A stretch of 64,000 nt of DNA. Origin: Arenibacter sp. ARW7G5Y1. GTDB lineage: Bacteria > Bacteroidota > Bacteroidia > Flavobacteriales > Flavobacteriaceae. The position numbers and the translations under genes are program-made. Under the pieces are notes generated by a model. It was not told the origin of the DNA. It saw nothing but the letters and a program-made list of their open reading frames with translations, and made no database searches. Location: assembly GCF_003201775.1 (NCBI RefSeq), contig NZ_QJJZ01000001.1, forward strand, positions 505,233-569,232, given 5' to 3'. Below, piece after piece: positions 34,919-43,728 of the stretch. The stretch's first letter is position 1. Each line of letters opens with the position of its first letter.

Positions 34919-35890
34919 TACCATTAAATTGCAGCCTCTAATATCGGAATGGTCAAATCTGCCCAGGATCTCGAAACTTCCATCGGAATGGACTTTTCCC
35001 AAATCCTGGGTGGCAATGAAGCTGCAGGAGTGTATGTTGGCCAGGTCTATGATATTTACACCTCCCGTTCTACCCTCTTTCTGCAAGCTTAAAGGGTCTT
35101 CGGTTTCTCTTGTCAAGACTTTCATCCATTTAGGGGAAAGGAAACGGCCATTGCCTTGGGAATAGGCTTGGGACAAAAGCTCTGTCATTCCATATTCCGA
35201 ATGGATAGTCGGCACCCCAAACCCTTTTTTTAAGAGTTGGTGCAATTCCTCCCGGATCAATTCCTTTTTTCGTCCCTTCATGCCTCCGGTTTCCATGACA
35301 ATGGTATTCTTTAGATTTAATTGGAATCTTTCGGCCATATCCAATAGTGCAAAGGAAACACCCAGCAGTAATATTTTGGTGTTATGGCCATCCAGGTCGA
35401 CCATGGTCTTTTGTAAACGGTCAATATCATCCAAATAAAAGCCACTTTCCGGATGTCTACTTTTATTGATGAGATCGTTGGCCATATAGATTAAGGAAGA
35501 TCCCTCCCTTTCCAGATAGGAGGGCAGTAAGGCCAATACACAATAGTCCTCTATTTCCCCATAAAACTGTCTGAAGGCGGATAGATAACTATTCTCATAC
35601 AGCTCAACACTTTTTACATAATGCTTGCTTACTTCGCTTCCTGTAGTGCCACTGCTCGTAAAGGTTATCCGGGGCTCAAATGAACCGCAAATTACTTTTT
35701 TGGATTTAAAGAATTCTATCGGTAGAAAGGGAATATCTTCAATAGTTTTAACGGAGGACACACTTTTTCCTAGATGTCGACAAAACTCCCCGTACACCAA
35801 GTTTTCGTGAAATTGGACCTGAAATGTCTTCAATGCCAGGGCATTGAACTCTTCTTCCGTTGAAATTGTAAAAATATTTTCGAGAGGCAT
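34913..35890 (-). CDS. LuxE-like acyl-protein synthetase/acyltransferase
   Basis: 325 residues related to LuxE of bacterial luciferase systems and to phenylacetate-CoA ligase folds. The adenylate-type loop ITFTSSGTTGSEVSKHYV, MKGRKKELIREE and SEYGMTELLSQAYS are visible. No lux genes lie nearby, so a general acyl-activating role is likelier than bioluminescence. ATG at 35890 (MPLENIFTI) is preferred to a TTG at 35902. Confidence 0.82.
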   Translation of the reverse strand: MPLENIFTISTEEEFNALALKTFQVQFHENLVYGEFCRHLGKSVSSVKTIEDIPFLPIEFFKSKKVICGSFEPRITFTSSGTTGSEVSKHYVKSVELYENSYLSAFRQFYGEIEDYCVLALLPSYLEREGSSLIYMANDLINKSRHPESGFYLDDIDRLQKTMVDLDGHNTKILLLGVSFALLDMAERFQLNLKNTIVMETGGMKGRKKELIREELHQLLKKGFGVPTIHSEYGMTELLSQAYSQGNGRFLSPKWMKVLTRETEDPLSLQKEGRTGGVNIIDLANIHSCSFIATQDLGKVHSDGSFEILGRFDHSDIRGCNLMVL

Positions 35891-36028
35891 ATTGTAAATC
35901 AACTACTACAAAAGTAATGATAACAACATAGTGGAAACCCTATTTTATGGTTTTATTGGTGAAACTCAATTTTGGGAAGTCGGTAAAACGCACTTAAAAC
36001 TGCAAGTTGAACTAATCCCGCCTTTTTC

Positions 36029-36044
36029 GGCAGACAGGCCTGCC
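36029..36044. repeat. short palindromic element in a gene-free gap
   Basis: GGCAGACAGGCCTGCC can fold with GGCAG/CTGCC as stem. It sits in the 276-bp gap between the LuxE-like gene and the first CTD-only gene, where I see nothing else. Its form suggests a dispersed palindromic repeat, seen only once in this window. Confidence 0.35.
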
Positions 36045-36166
36045 CTGAGGATTAATACCTTTTATTGGTATAGATTTAATTCTCCCTTCCCGTATTCCTA
36101 CTATTGGACGTTTAAATAGTTATATTAGGGAAGGGTGTAGAAAGAAGAATGTACCTTCTGAAAGGC

Positions 36167-36490
36167 TTATTTTACGACCAATTTCCTGGTCATCTTAACC
36201 CTGTCTTCGGTAATTTGTAAGACATAAACTCCCGGTGCCAATTTGGATATATTTAAAAGCGTATTGCTTATCCGGTCTTCCAAGACAATGGTTCCAAAAA
36301 CATCATAGATTACAACGTCCTTTATTCCATTATGTTTAGTGGTAATATAAACTACCTCCTGATAGGCCGGATTAGGGTATAATTTAAACGTATTGGCCGG
36401 GGCATTTCTGTCTGCAGGTTCTTCAACGAATTCCTGTGCAGAAACGGCCATAGAAAATACCACGAACAGTAGGGTGTAAAATATTTTCAT
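36167..36490 (-). CDS. CTD-only T9SS type A sorting-domain protein (copy 1)
   Basis: 107 residues: signal peptide (IFYTLLFVVFSMAVSAQ), a linker of about 18 residues, and then a T9SS type A sorting domain (FKLYPNPAYQEVVYI, VVIYDVFGTIVLE, LAPGVYVLQI, ending MTRKLVVK). There is no room for a cargo domain, so the mature secreted product is essentially the sorting signal itself. A paralogue lies 182 bp away on the same strand. Role unknown. Confidence 0.85.
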   Translation of the reverse strand: MKIFYTLLFVVFSMAVSAQEFVEEPADRNAPANTFKLYPNPAYQEVVYITTKHNGIKDVVIYDVFGTIVLEDRISNTLLNISKLAPGVYVLQITEDRVKMTRKLVVK

Positions 36491-36672
36491 AGGTTAGCAT
36501 TGATTTGGGATCAATACAGTAAATGTAGGTAAACACGGCAATAAGTGGTAATAAATGTTGCAAAAGGGTGTTTTTTGTATGTGTAACCCTTTTTTAATAG
36601 TTGTATTGGGATAATAAGACCTGAAAATGAGGTGATTAAGGAAGTATTGAGCTGTTATTAATTTGGGAAAGG

Positions 36673-36990
36673 CTATTTTATAATCAACTTTCTCGTAGCT
36701 ATTTTGTTTTTTTCGTTGACCCTGAGCATATAGACACCAGCATCCAAATCGTTGACATTCAATTCCGAACCAATAATAGTGGTTTCCAGTACCTTGGATC
36801 CAAAAATATCGAAAATTAAAATCTGTTTAGGAGCGTTCAGGGAAGTGCTAATATACACCCTGCCATTGGTAACAGGATTGGGATATATCTTAAACCCAGG
36901 AATATCCCCACCCCCAGCATTGCCTTTGGGTTCCTGTCCAAAGGAAATAGAGATAAAAAGTAAGGCTATAACTAAGTAGAGTTGCTTCAT
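36673..36990 (-). CDS. CTD-only T9SS type A sorting-domain protein (copy 2)
   Basis: 105 residues with signal peptide (YLVIALLFISISFGQ), a Gly-rich linker and a T9SS type A sorting domain (FKIYPNPVTNGRVYI, ILIFDIFGSKVLE, LDAGVYMLRV, ending ATRKLIIK). Paralogous to the downstream 36.2-kb gene in size and layout, with no cargo domain. The pair suggests a tandem duplication of a deliberate small protein, not random truncation. Confidence 0.85.
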   Translation of the reverse strand: MKQLYLVIALLFISISFGQEPKGNAGGGDIPGFKIYPNPVTNGRVYISTSLNAPKQILIFDIFGSKVLETTIIGSELNVNDLDAGVYMLRVNEKNKIATRKLIIK

Positions 36991-37088
36991 AGAAACTTTA
37001 ACAACAAATAATATACCGTAAATGTAAGAATTTTAGGTGCAGCACATTGTCGGGAGCTAAATTTATACTCAAAAATTCGATGAAATGC

Positions 37089-37141
37089 AAAAAGAGGCCG
37101 AATTATATGTTAAAAAACATGGAACTCGACCTCTTTTTTTT
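37089..37141. terminator. bidirectional hairpin terminator after the TonB receptor gene
   Basis: AAAAAGAGGCCGA pairs with TCGACCTCTTTTTTT with one G-U position, around a loop that holds a second small stem (ATGTT/AACAT). A and T runs on the two sides fit termination of the minus-strand receptor transcript. Confidence 0.75.
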
Positions 37142-37160
37142 CAAAATGGAAATAAACTTT

Positions 37161-39989
37161 TTAGAATTTTATATTGTATCCTATGGAGAATGACCTTCCA
37201 GGGCTTCTTTTGGAGAAAGTCTGATTTTGCGCCTTGTAGGATTCATACTCGCTTTCCACGTCATCGCCCAAGATATTGCTTATTTTAAAACTTAGGCTCT
37301 GATTTTGGTTTTCGCCAAAGCTTTTGGAGAAGTTAAAGTTTAAATTGTGAAAGGGCATGGTATACACATCCGGTACAAACCCGTTACCAACCACCTGTAA
37401 TGTTTTTCCCTGAACATTGTAGTTCATTCCCATTTGAACACCGTTTTCGGCACCTTCGTAATTTAAACCGGAATTGATAAGGAAAGGGGATTGTCCCTGT
37501 AGTTCCCGGTCATTGCCCAAGGTTTCCCCATCCCTTAGTCCCAGTGTTCTTAAAGTACGCTCGCTTTCGCTATAAACTTGGGTAGATTTAATGATGGAGG
37601 TATTTACGTTTAGACTAAAATTTTGAAGTGCTGCTGCAAGGAACCCTAAATTTTTCCTTAGTTCAAATTCCAATCCAATTACGTCCGCATCACCCAAGTT
37701 TTGTGGGGTAAAGTTATCGGATGAAGATTCAAAGTACGTAAGTTCAATGGGGTCGGTGAATTTTTTGTAAAAACTGCTCAATGCGATCATCTCTGCACTT
37801 TCACCAAACCATTCAACCCTAAAATCGAAATTGTTGATGTAAGTAGGATCCAAATCAATATTACCTATGAAGGTGTTGTTGGATAATGGGTCAAAGATCT
37901 TGGCAATGGAAGCTTCCTTAAAAGAAGGTCTTGCGGTAGTGCGGGAATAAGACCCCCTTAAATTGACATCTTCTGTAAGTTCATAGATTAAATTGGCTGT
38001 GGGAAAAAGATCAAACTTATCTATGATGGTTTCATTATCATAGATAATCTTTTCAGGGTCATTGATGTCCTTGTTGTCCTCTCCGGTATATTTGGATTCG
38101 AACTTCTCCACCCTAACACCAAGGATAGTTCTTAATTTTTGTCCCAGTTTAAACTCGTTGGATACATAACCTGCTATATTTTGTTGGGCAGCCTCGTAGG
38201 TGTTGGCCGGTTCGGCCACCGAGATGTCCGGGTCAATATAGGAACCGGAATTGTTGTTGACGGTCCAAAGGTTTTCTTCCAAAAGGATGTTGTCTGCAAT
38301 ACCATTGAACTTGGTAGTGGATCCATTGTTCTCGATCTCAAAGTTCAATATGCCAAAATTCCTATTCTTGTAGGAACCATAGGCACCAAATTTTAATTTG
38401 GCGTCTTTTTCCAGAAAATCATATTTTTTGGTAAGATCCAATTTGGCAACTGCATTTATTTCTTCCAAATCCCTCCAGATTCTTTTTGGCTGGTTGTTCT
38501 GTGGAATGGAATAAACTCCGTCCTCTACCCTAAATGATGTTGTTCTGATATCTTTGTCCTGAATTTTGGATAGCGTAGGGGAAAGTGCCCATTCCGTAGT
38601 CCATGAAGCATCTTCGCTGGAGTGTATTCCGCTCAGCAATGCGTTGGTGATGGAACGTTGTGTATATTCCAAGTTATCTTTTGAGAAATTCACAAAGTCT
38701 GAAAAATTAAGGGTCTGACTAAAATAACCGGCCGTAGACTCCCCGTTCTGTAAGTGGAGTATGTTTAGTTTGTATTTGGATTTCCCGGTTTTAAAGGAAG
38801 TCCCTAACAAACCGCTGACCAAAACATTATTTCTGCCTAAATCCCCTGTTTGCGTCCTATCGGTTTCCAGTTCAAATACGGAGGTGTCCGCATTTCTCCT
38901 ATAGAAATTGTTTTCCGCCCCTTCATAGAAGGTAGTGGTATTTTTATAGGATAGGGAAGCCAAAAAGCCCAATCTATTCTCACCTTCGCCAACATTGTAT
39001 TGATTGCCCGTAGTAAACCCAAAACTATAGTCCATGGCACTATTTGCTTTCATTGCCGAGAGCACAGGATTAAACTTTTTGGTAATTGCCGTTAATAATG
39101 GATTGTACTCAAAAGTGTTGGGAATATCCTGATTCCGGTTAATGGGAACAGCGCGGTTACCATTGTCGAATCCTAGGAAATCTGTAGAACTGCCCTTGTA
39201 GTCCAAATAGTTTTCGTTAAAGTGCATATCGGGATTGTAACTTCCGCTAAGGGAAATACTGTGTTCCTTTTTTGTGGGGTAGTCCTTGGTTACGATATTC
39301 ACGATGCCACCAGTAAAATCTGCAGGTAAATCTGCGGAAGCCGATTTAAGTACCAATATATTGTCTATGATGTTGGTAGGAAAAATGTCCAACTGAATAG
39401 TATTTCTATCTGGGTCCAGACCGGGAATGTCCACTCCGTTCAGAATAGATTTGGTATACCTATCCCCAAGCCCCCTTACATAAACATATTTGCCGCCTTG
39501 AACAGATACGCCAGGCACAGATTTTATGGCGCTGGCAACATCGCTGGAGCCCGATTTTTTAAAGGCTTCGGCCGATAGTCCGTCCAAAAGGTTAACGGCT
39601 TTTTTCTGTATACCCAAAACAGCAGTTTCCGTATTTTTTTTAACGCTTACGGATACCACCACTTCATCAAGGCCTTCGGCCAGGGTTTCCATGGTAACAT
39701 TTACGTTGGTTACTTCGTTCGCTTTAATGAGAACATCGGTAATTTCTACAGTTTTATAACCAAGGAATGAAAAAGTAAGGGTGTGGCTTCCCTCCTCAAG
39801 GGTAAGTTTGTAATTGCCATCAAAATCTGAGGTGGTACCTATGGTGGTACCTTTAACTAAAATGTTGGCAAAGGGTACAGGGTCTTGAAAATCTGCATCG
39901 ATCAATGATCCCGTTACCTCGCCCGTTTGTGAAAAAATGAGTTGAAAAATAAAAAAAGTAAAAGTTGAAAGTCTAAGTGAATATCTCAT
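37161..39989 (-). CDS. TonB-dependent outer-membrane receptor
   Basis: 942 residues. After a signal peptide (FTFFIFQLIFSQT) there is a carboxypeptidase-regulatory-like domain (GSLIDADFQDPVPFANILVKG), then the plug (VKSVPGVSVQGG-type, KYVYVRGLGDRYT, FTGGIVNIVTKDYP) and a long beta-barrel ending SFSIGYNIKF. There is no SusD partner, so it belongs to the stand-alone TonB receptor class and imports something other than large glycans. The upstream lipoprotein gene lies 94 bp away and is probably co-transcribed; a PhoB/PhoR-like pair is divergent beyond it. Confidence 0.92.
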   Translation of the reverse strand: MRYSLRLSTFTFFIFQLIFSQTGEVTGSLIDADFQDPVPFANILVKGTTIGTTSDFDGNYKLTLEEGSHTLTFSFLGYKTVEITDVLIKANEVTNVNVTMETLAEGLDEVVVSVSVKKNTETAVLGIQKKAVNLLDGLSAEAFKKSGSSDVASAIKSVPGVSVQGGKYVYVRGLGDRYTKSILNGVDIPGLDPDRNTIQLDIFPTNIIDNILVLKSASADLPADFTGGIVNIVTKDYPTKKEHSISLSGSYNPDMHFNENYLDYKGSSTDFLGFDNGNRAVPINRNQDIPNTFEYNPLLTAITKKFNPVLSAMKANSAMDYSFGFTTGNQYNVGEGENRLGFLASLSYKNTTTFYEGAENNFYRRNADTSVFELETDRTQTGDLGRNNVLVSGLLGTSFKTGKSKYKLNILHLQNGESTAGYFSQTLNFSDFVNFSKDNLEYTQRSITNALLSGIHSSEDASWTTEWALSPTLSKIQDKDIRTTSFRVEDGVYSIPQNNQPKRIWRDLEEINAVAKLDLTKKYDFLEKDAKLKFGAYGSYKNRNFGILNFEIENNGSTTKFNGIADNILLEENLWTVNNNSGSYIDPDISVAEPANTYEAAQQNIAGYVSNEFKLGQKLRTILGVRVEKFESKYTGEDNKDINDPEKIIYDNETIIDKFDLFPTANLIYELTEDVNLRGSYSRTTARPSFKEASIAKIFDPLSNNTFIGNIDLDPTYINNFDFRVEWFGESAEMIALSSFYKKFTDPIELTYFESSSDNFTPQNLGDADVIGLEFELRKNLGFLAAALQNFSLNVNTSIIKSTQVYSESERTLRTLGLRDGETLGNDRELQGQSPFLINSGLNYEGAENGVQMGMNYNVQGKTLQVVGNGFVPDVYTMPFHNLNFNFSKSFGENQNQSLSFKISNILGDDVESEYESYKAQNQTFSKRSPGRSFSIGYNIKF

Positions 39990-40083
39990 AAGTAATTGAT
40001 AGTTAAATCGTAATAAACCAAATGCCCGCCATTATGTTTGGGCGAGCAATTGATTGTTGTTTTAAAGGGGTGTATAGTTTCTG

Positions 40084-41502
40084 TTAGAAACCCAAACCAG
40101 CTTTAGCACTTGCATAGGTCCAGGAAAATACCGTCAGGTCCGCACCTACCGTCTGGGCACCATCGGTAACTTGTGTGGTCCAGTCTGCAGCTCTTTCCGT
40201 AAAAGTTGGATCAAGGATTATTTTAGATTCCACTTCGTTTCCGTCGTCATCTTTTTTAACTTTTTCAGCGAAAATACTGTTGTTGAAACCTACAATTTGC
40301 CAGGCTTCGAATTTTAATTCGCCGTCCAAGAAGTTTTGGGCCACATCATTGGCGTCCAATTCCACATCTTTTCCATCTTGGAATCCAAGGGCGTAGATAT
40401 TCTTGGTGGTTCCCATAGCATTACTTCTGTAATCCGCATACTCACCATCGGCGGCCGTTGAACTGCCAAAAATAGTGGCGTTTTGCAGGGTGAAGGAACC
40501 GTTGATGGAACCTTCCGGACCGTCAATTTCAAAAGCATGGTCTGAAGCCTCACCTGATATTACCACCGCATTGTCTATAGTTCCGGAATAAGCTTGGTCA
40601 ATATCCAAAGCATCATCGCCCTGGGCCCAAACCAATAGATTCTTTGTGTTTACAGTTCCTCCAAAAAATTCGATACCATCATCAACATTGGCAACAACTT
40701 CAATATTTTCGATCTTGGTGCCACGACCCACTGAACCTAAGGTAAGGCCGTTGATTTCGTTTCCTTCCCCGATCAAAGCACCACCATGGCGAATGGAGAT
40801 ATATTCCAATTCTCCTGAACTGTCATCATCGTCCAAGGCATCCCCAGGACCGTAAAGTCCAAAAGTGTCATCGGCAGGTATACCTTCAATCTGTACCTCT
40901 GTTACATCGCCTTTGAAAGAACCGGTAGCTCTTCCCAAAACAATTAGTCCGCCCCATAGTCCTCTTTGATTGGAGTCCAAATTGGTTCCAGCTGCCTGTC
41001 CAACACCTATATTGTCTGCCTCGGCTGTAAATATAATTGGCTTATCGGCCGTACCGTTGGCCATAATGGTAGATCCTCTTTGGACAATCAGAGCAGATGC
41101 CAAAGATCCTGAACCCGGCTTGCCTTTAATGATAGTGCCTGGCTCAATGGTCAAGGTTTTCCCTATTCCAATAACAACTTTGCCTGCCAATAGATATATA
41201 TTGTCTGCAGACCAAGTAGTGTCGGTGCTTATTTCTCCAGAAACTGTAATAATTTCGGCACATGAACCACCTATGTCCACGCCTGTCTCATCTCCGTTCT
41301 GGATGCCATCCTCACAAGTAGCCGTTGCTTCTGTACATGGCTGACAATTAGGTCCGCCGCAATCAACACCAGTTTCTCCCTGGTTTTGAATTCCGTCATT
41401 ACAGGTAGCTACTGTTTCAGCTATTGGCGGTTCATCATCATTACTACAGGACGTAAATGCTAAGGCACCTATGGCCAATGCGGATAATAATAGTTTTTTC
41501 AT
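40084..41502 (-). CDS. surface lipoprotein with Cys-rich repeats, partner of the TonB receptor
   Basis: 472 residues. The signal MKKLLLSALAIGALAFTSCSN gives a lipid-anchored Cys. Two Cys/Gly repeats (CNDGIQNQGETGVDCGG and CEDGIQNGDETGVDIGG) follow, then a long beta-strand-rich region with parallel-helix character (GKTLTIEPGTIIKGKPGS, VVANVDDGIEFFGGTV, GDDALDIDQAYSG). It is the first gene of a two-gene unit with the TonB receptor. ATG 41502 is chosen over ATG 41526 and GTG 41538 because it begins the lipoprotein signal. Ligand unknown. Confidence 0.78.
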   Translation of the reverse strand: MKKLLLSALAIGALAFTSCSNDDEPPIAETVATCNDGIQNQGETGVDCGGPNCQPCTEATATCEDGIQNGDETGVDIGGSCAEIITVSGEISTDTTWSADNIYLLAGKVVIGIGKTLTIEPGTIIKGKPGSGSLASALIVQRGSTIMANGTADKPIIFTAEADNIGVGQAAGTNLDSNQRGLWGGLIVLGRATGSFKGDVTEVQIEGIPADDTFGLYGPGDALDDDDSSGELEYISIRHGGALIGEGNEINGLTLGSVGRGTKIENIEVVANVDDGIEFFGGTVNTKNLLVWAQGDDALDIDQAYSGTIDNAVVISGEASDHAFEIDGPEGSINGSFTLQNATIFGSSTAADGEYADYRSNAMGTTKNIYALGFQDGKDVELDANDVAQNFLDGELKFEAWQIVGFNNSIFAEKVKKDDDGNEVESKIILDPTFTERAADWTTQVTDGAQTVGADLTVFSWTYASAKAGLGF

Positions 41503-41659
41503 TTCAATTGAATTTTTCGGTTTCATTTTTGAGTTCACTTGTTTTATTTAAACATGGCAAATAAATGACCCAACTGTAAAAGTCGCGTTACCCTCAGATT
41601 AATAGTTTGTTGGCTTAATGTTATCTAAATGTTACTATATTAAATCCGTGTTAAGTGGT

Positions 41660-41688
41660 TTGGTGTAATAGTATTATCTTTACTTTTG
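41660..41688 (+). promoter_or_regulatory. promoter of the PhoB/PhoR-like operon
   Basis: TTG at 41660-41662 and TACTTTTG at 41681-41688 are separated by 18 bases, matching the Bacteroidetes -33/-7 pattern. It is about 140 bases upstream of the chosen response-regulator start. The rest of the 326-bp divergent region (41503-41828) shows no gene. Confidence 0.6.
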
Positions 41689-41828
41689 GCGCGGATAACC
41701 AATAAATATTAAGGCTAAACGGGCATGGTTAAATTGGTTCCTGTTAAGGGTTGTGATAGACCACAGTAACCTCCGCTTCCAAAGGGAATAGGTTGCAGAT
41801 GACCGTTTATGGACAAAAAAAATATGGC

Positions 41829-42515
41829 ATGAAAAAAAAGGACATTAAGATACTTTTGGTGGATGATGAACCGGATATTCTAGAAATTGTAAGTTATAAC
41901 TTGTCTGCCGAGGGGTATGAGGTTATTACTGCAAAAAATGGTATGGAGGGGGTTTCAAAGGCAAAAAAGAAGAAGCCCCACTTAATTATTTTAGACGTAA
42001 TGATGCCAGAAATGGACGGTATTGAAGCCTGTGAAATTATTAGGCGTACCGAAGGTTTGGAAAATACCTTGATTACATTCCTCACCGCTAGGGGCGAAGA
42101 CTATTCGCAAATGGCCGGTTTCGATGCAGGTGCGGACGATTATATTACCAAGCCCATTAAGCCTAAGGTTTTGGTGAGCAAAGTAAAGGCTTTGCTAAGA
42201 AGGTTAAAGAATGAGGAGCAGGAGGTAGAAGATATCTTTAACGTTGGGGAGATTACCATAAATAGGGAGGAATATAAAATTGTTAACAAGGGAGAGGAGA
42301 TTGTTCTTCCCAGAAAAGAGTTTGAACTCTTGGCGTTATTGACCTCCAAGCCGAACAAGGTTTTTAAAAGGGAGGTAATCCTGGATAAGGTATGGGGCAA
42401 TGAAGTGGTTGTTGGTGGTAGGACCATTGACGTCCATATTAGAAAACTTCGAGAAAAAATTGGGGATGATCATTTTAAAACGGTAAAAGGGGTAGGGTAT
42501 AAGTTTGTACTATAA
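41829..42515 (+). CDS. OmpR/PhoB-family response regulator
   Basis: 228 residues. The receiver domain has the acidic pair VDDEPD, the phosphoacceptor Asp in LIILDVMMPEMDG, and KP in YITKPIKPK. The winged-helix DNA-binding domain of the OmpR type ends RTIDVHIRKLREKIGDDHFKTVKGVGYKFVL. ATG 41829 is chosen because homology begins there; in-frame codons from 41793 add a non-conserved tail. Its stop overlaps the kinase ATG by one base. The best match is PhoB, the phosphate response regulator, but this rests on general similarity. Confidence 0.92.
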   Translation: MKKKDIKILLVDDEPDILEIVSYNLSAEGYEVITAKNGMEGVSKAKKKKPHLIILDVMMPEMDGIEACEIIRRTEGLENTLITFLTARGEDYSQMAGFDAGADDYITKPIKPKVLVSKVKALLRRLKNEEQEVEDIFNVGEITINREEYKIVNKGEEIVLPRKEFELLALLTSKPNKVFKREVILDKVWGNEVVVGGRTIDVHIRKLREKIGDDHFKTVKGVGYKFVL

Positions 42516-43561
42516 TGGTTACGAGGATTAAAAAATCATATAGGTTTGCCCTACGTACTACAATTCTAATTTCATTTATCTTAACTACAGTCCTGGGAAT
42601 ATTTTTGTGGAACAGTGGTTCCATGGATTGGCAACTCCTTGCGGTTATTTTGGTAACTTCTTCCTTTATTTCATTTCTTGTAGTACAATTAAGGATAGAA
42701 AAATTTATCTACCGTAACATAGAGCGTATTTATAATGATGTATCCCTCTTGGAGTCCACCTCTTTGGCTCCCAAGACCATTACAACGGATATGCGGTCCC
42801 TGACTGATGAAATAGAGAAGTTTGCCAAGGACAAAAAAATTGAAATAGATACCTTAAAAATCCGGGAGGAATATAGAAAGGATTTTTTGGGTAACGTTTC
42901 CCATGAATTAAAAACACCATTATTTACGGTCCAGGGCTATATTTTAACCCTCTTGGATGGTGCCATGGACGATAAAAGTCTTAGGAAAAAGTATCTTCAA
43001 CGCGCCAATAAGGGGGTAGAGCGACTTATCTACATTGTTAAGGATTTGGATCTTATAACCAAATTGGAAGTTGGGGACCTAAATTTGGAGATAGAGGAAT
43101 TTGATATTTTGGAACTGGTGCAGAATGTTTTTGAGCTTTTGGAAATGAAAGCCGCTAAAAAGAATATTACCCTGACCTTTGACATGGATTATAAGGATCC
43201 AATCTTTGTTAAGGCCGATAAGGAAAAAATACAACAGGTCATTACAAATTTGGTGGTCAATTCCATTAAATATGGGCAGCAGAACGGTACTACCGAAGTG
43301 AGTGTGGAGAATTTAATCAAAAATAAGGTGATTATCCGGGTGACCGACAATGGTGAGGGCATTTCCAAACAAAACCTTGCCCGAATTTTCGAAAGATTTT
43401 ACAGGGTCGATAAAAGTGGGAGTAGGGCCGAAGGTGGGTCTGGCTTGGGATTGGCAATTGTAAAACATATCATAGAGGCCCACAATGAGAAGATCTATGT
43501 GGAAAGTGTAATCGATATAGGCTCCGAATTTTCTTTTACTTTGGAAAAGACCACCAAATAA
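42515..43561 (+). CDS. PhoR-like sensor histidine kinase
   Basis: 348 residues: two membrane helices near the N-terminus (ILISFILTTVLGIFLWNSG and LLAVILVTSSFISFLVVQL) with almost no periplasmic loop, a linker helix, and the H-box FLGNVSHELKTPLFTVQGY. An ATPase domain follows (NLVVNSIKYGQQ, VTDNGEGISKQNLARIFERFYRVD, GSGLGLAIVKHI). The minimal sensor region fits PhoR-type kinases that sense through other membrane proteins. Partner of the overlapping regulator gene. Confidence 0.92.
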   Translation: MVTRIKKSYRFALRTTILISFILTTVLGIFLWNSGSMDWQLLAVILVTSSFISFLVVQLRIEKFIYRNIERIYNDVSLLESTSLAPKTITTDMRSLTDEIEKFAKDKKIEIDTLKIREEYRKDFLGNVSHELKTPLFTVQGYILTLLDGAMDDKSLRKKYLQRANKGVERLIYIVKDLDLITKLEVGDLNLEIEEFDILELVQNVFELLEMKAAKKNITLTFDMDYKDPIFVKADKEKIQQVITNLVVNSIKYGQQNGTTEVSVENLIKNKVIIRVTDNGEGISKQNLARIFERFYRVDKSGSRAEGGSGLGLAIVKHIIEAHNEKIYVESVIDIGSEFSFTLEKTTK

Positions 43562-43728
43562 TCCTGAGCGGCACTATTGTACGGATTTCTTTATTCAAGG
43601 CCAACCTCTGGTCCTTTCCAATGACTTCATTAAAGCAATTTTCCGTTACCTTGAATAATTCTAAATTAATGGGGAACGATTAAGTTATTATCTTTAGATA
43701 CGACCTAATAGTTATCAACCTAAACCCT

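Noticed and set aside
34913..35890. Bioluminescence (lux) locus
   Set aside because: Only a LuxE-like protein is present; luxA, luxB, luxC and luxD are absent.
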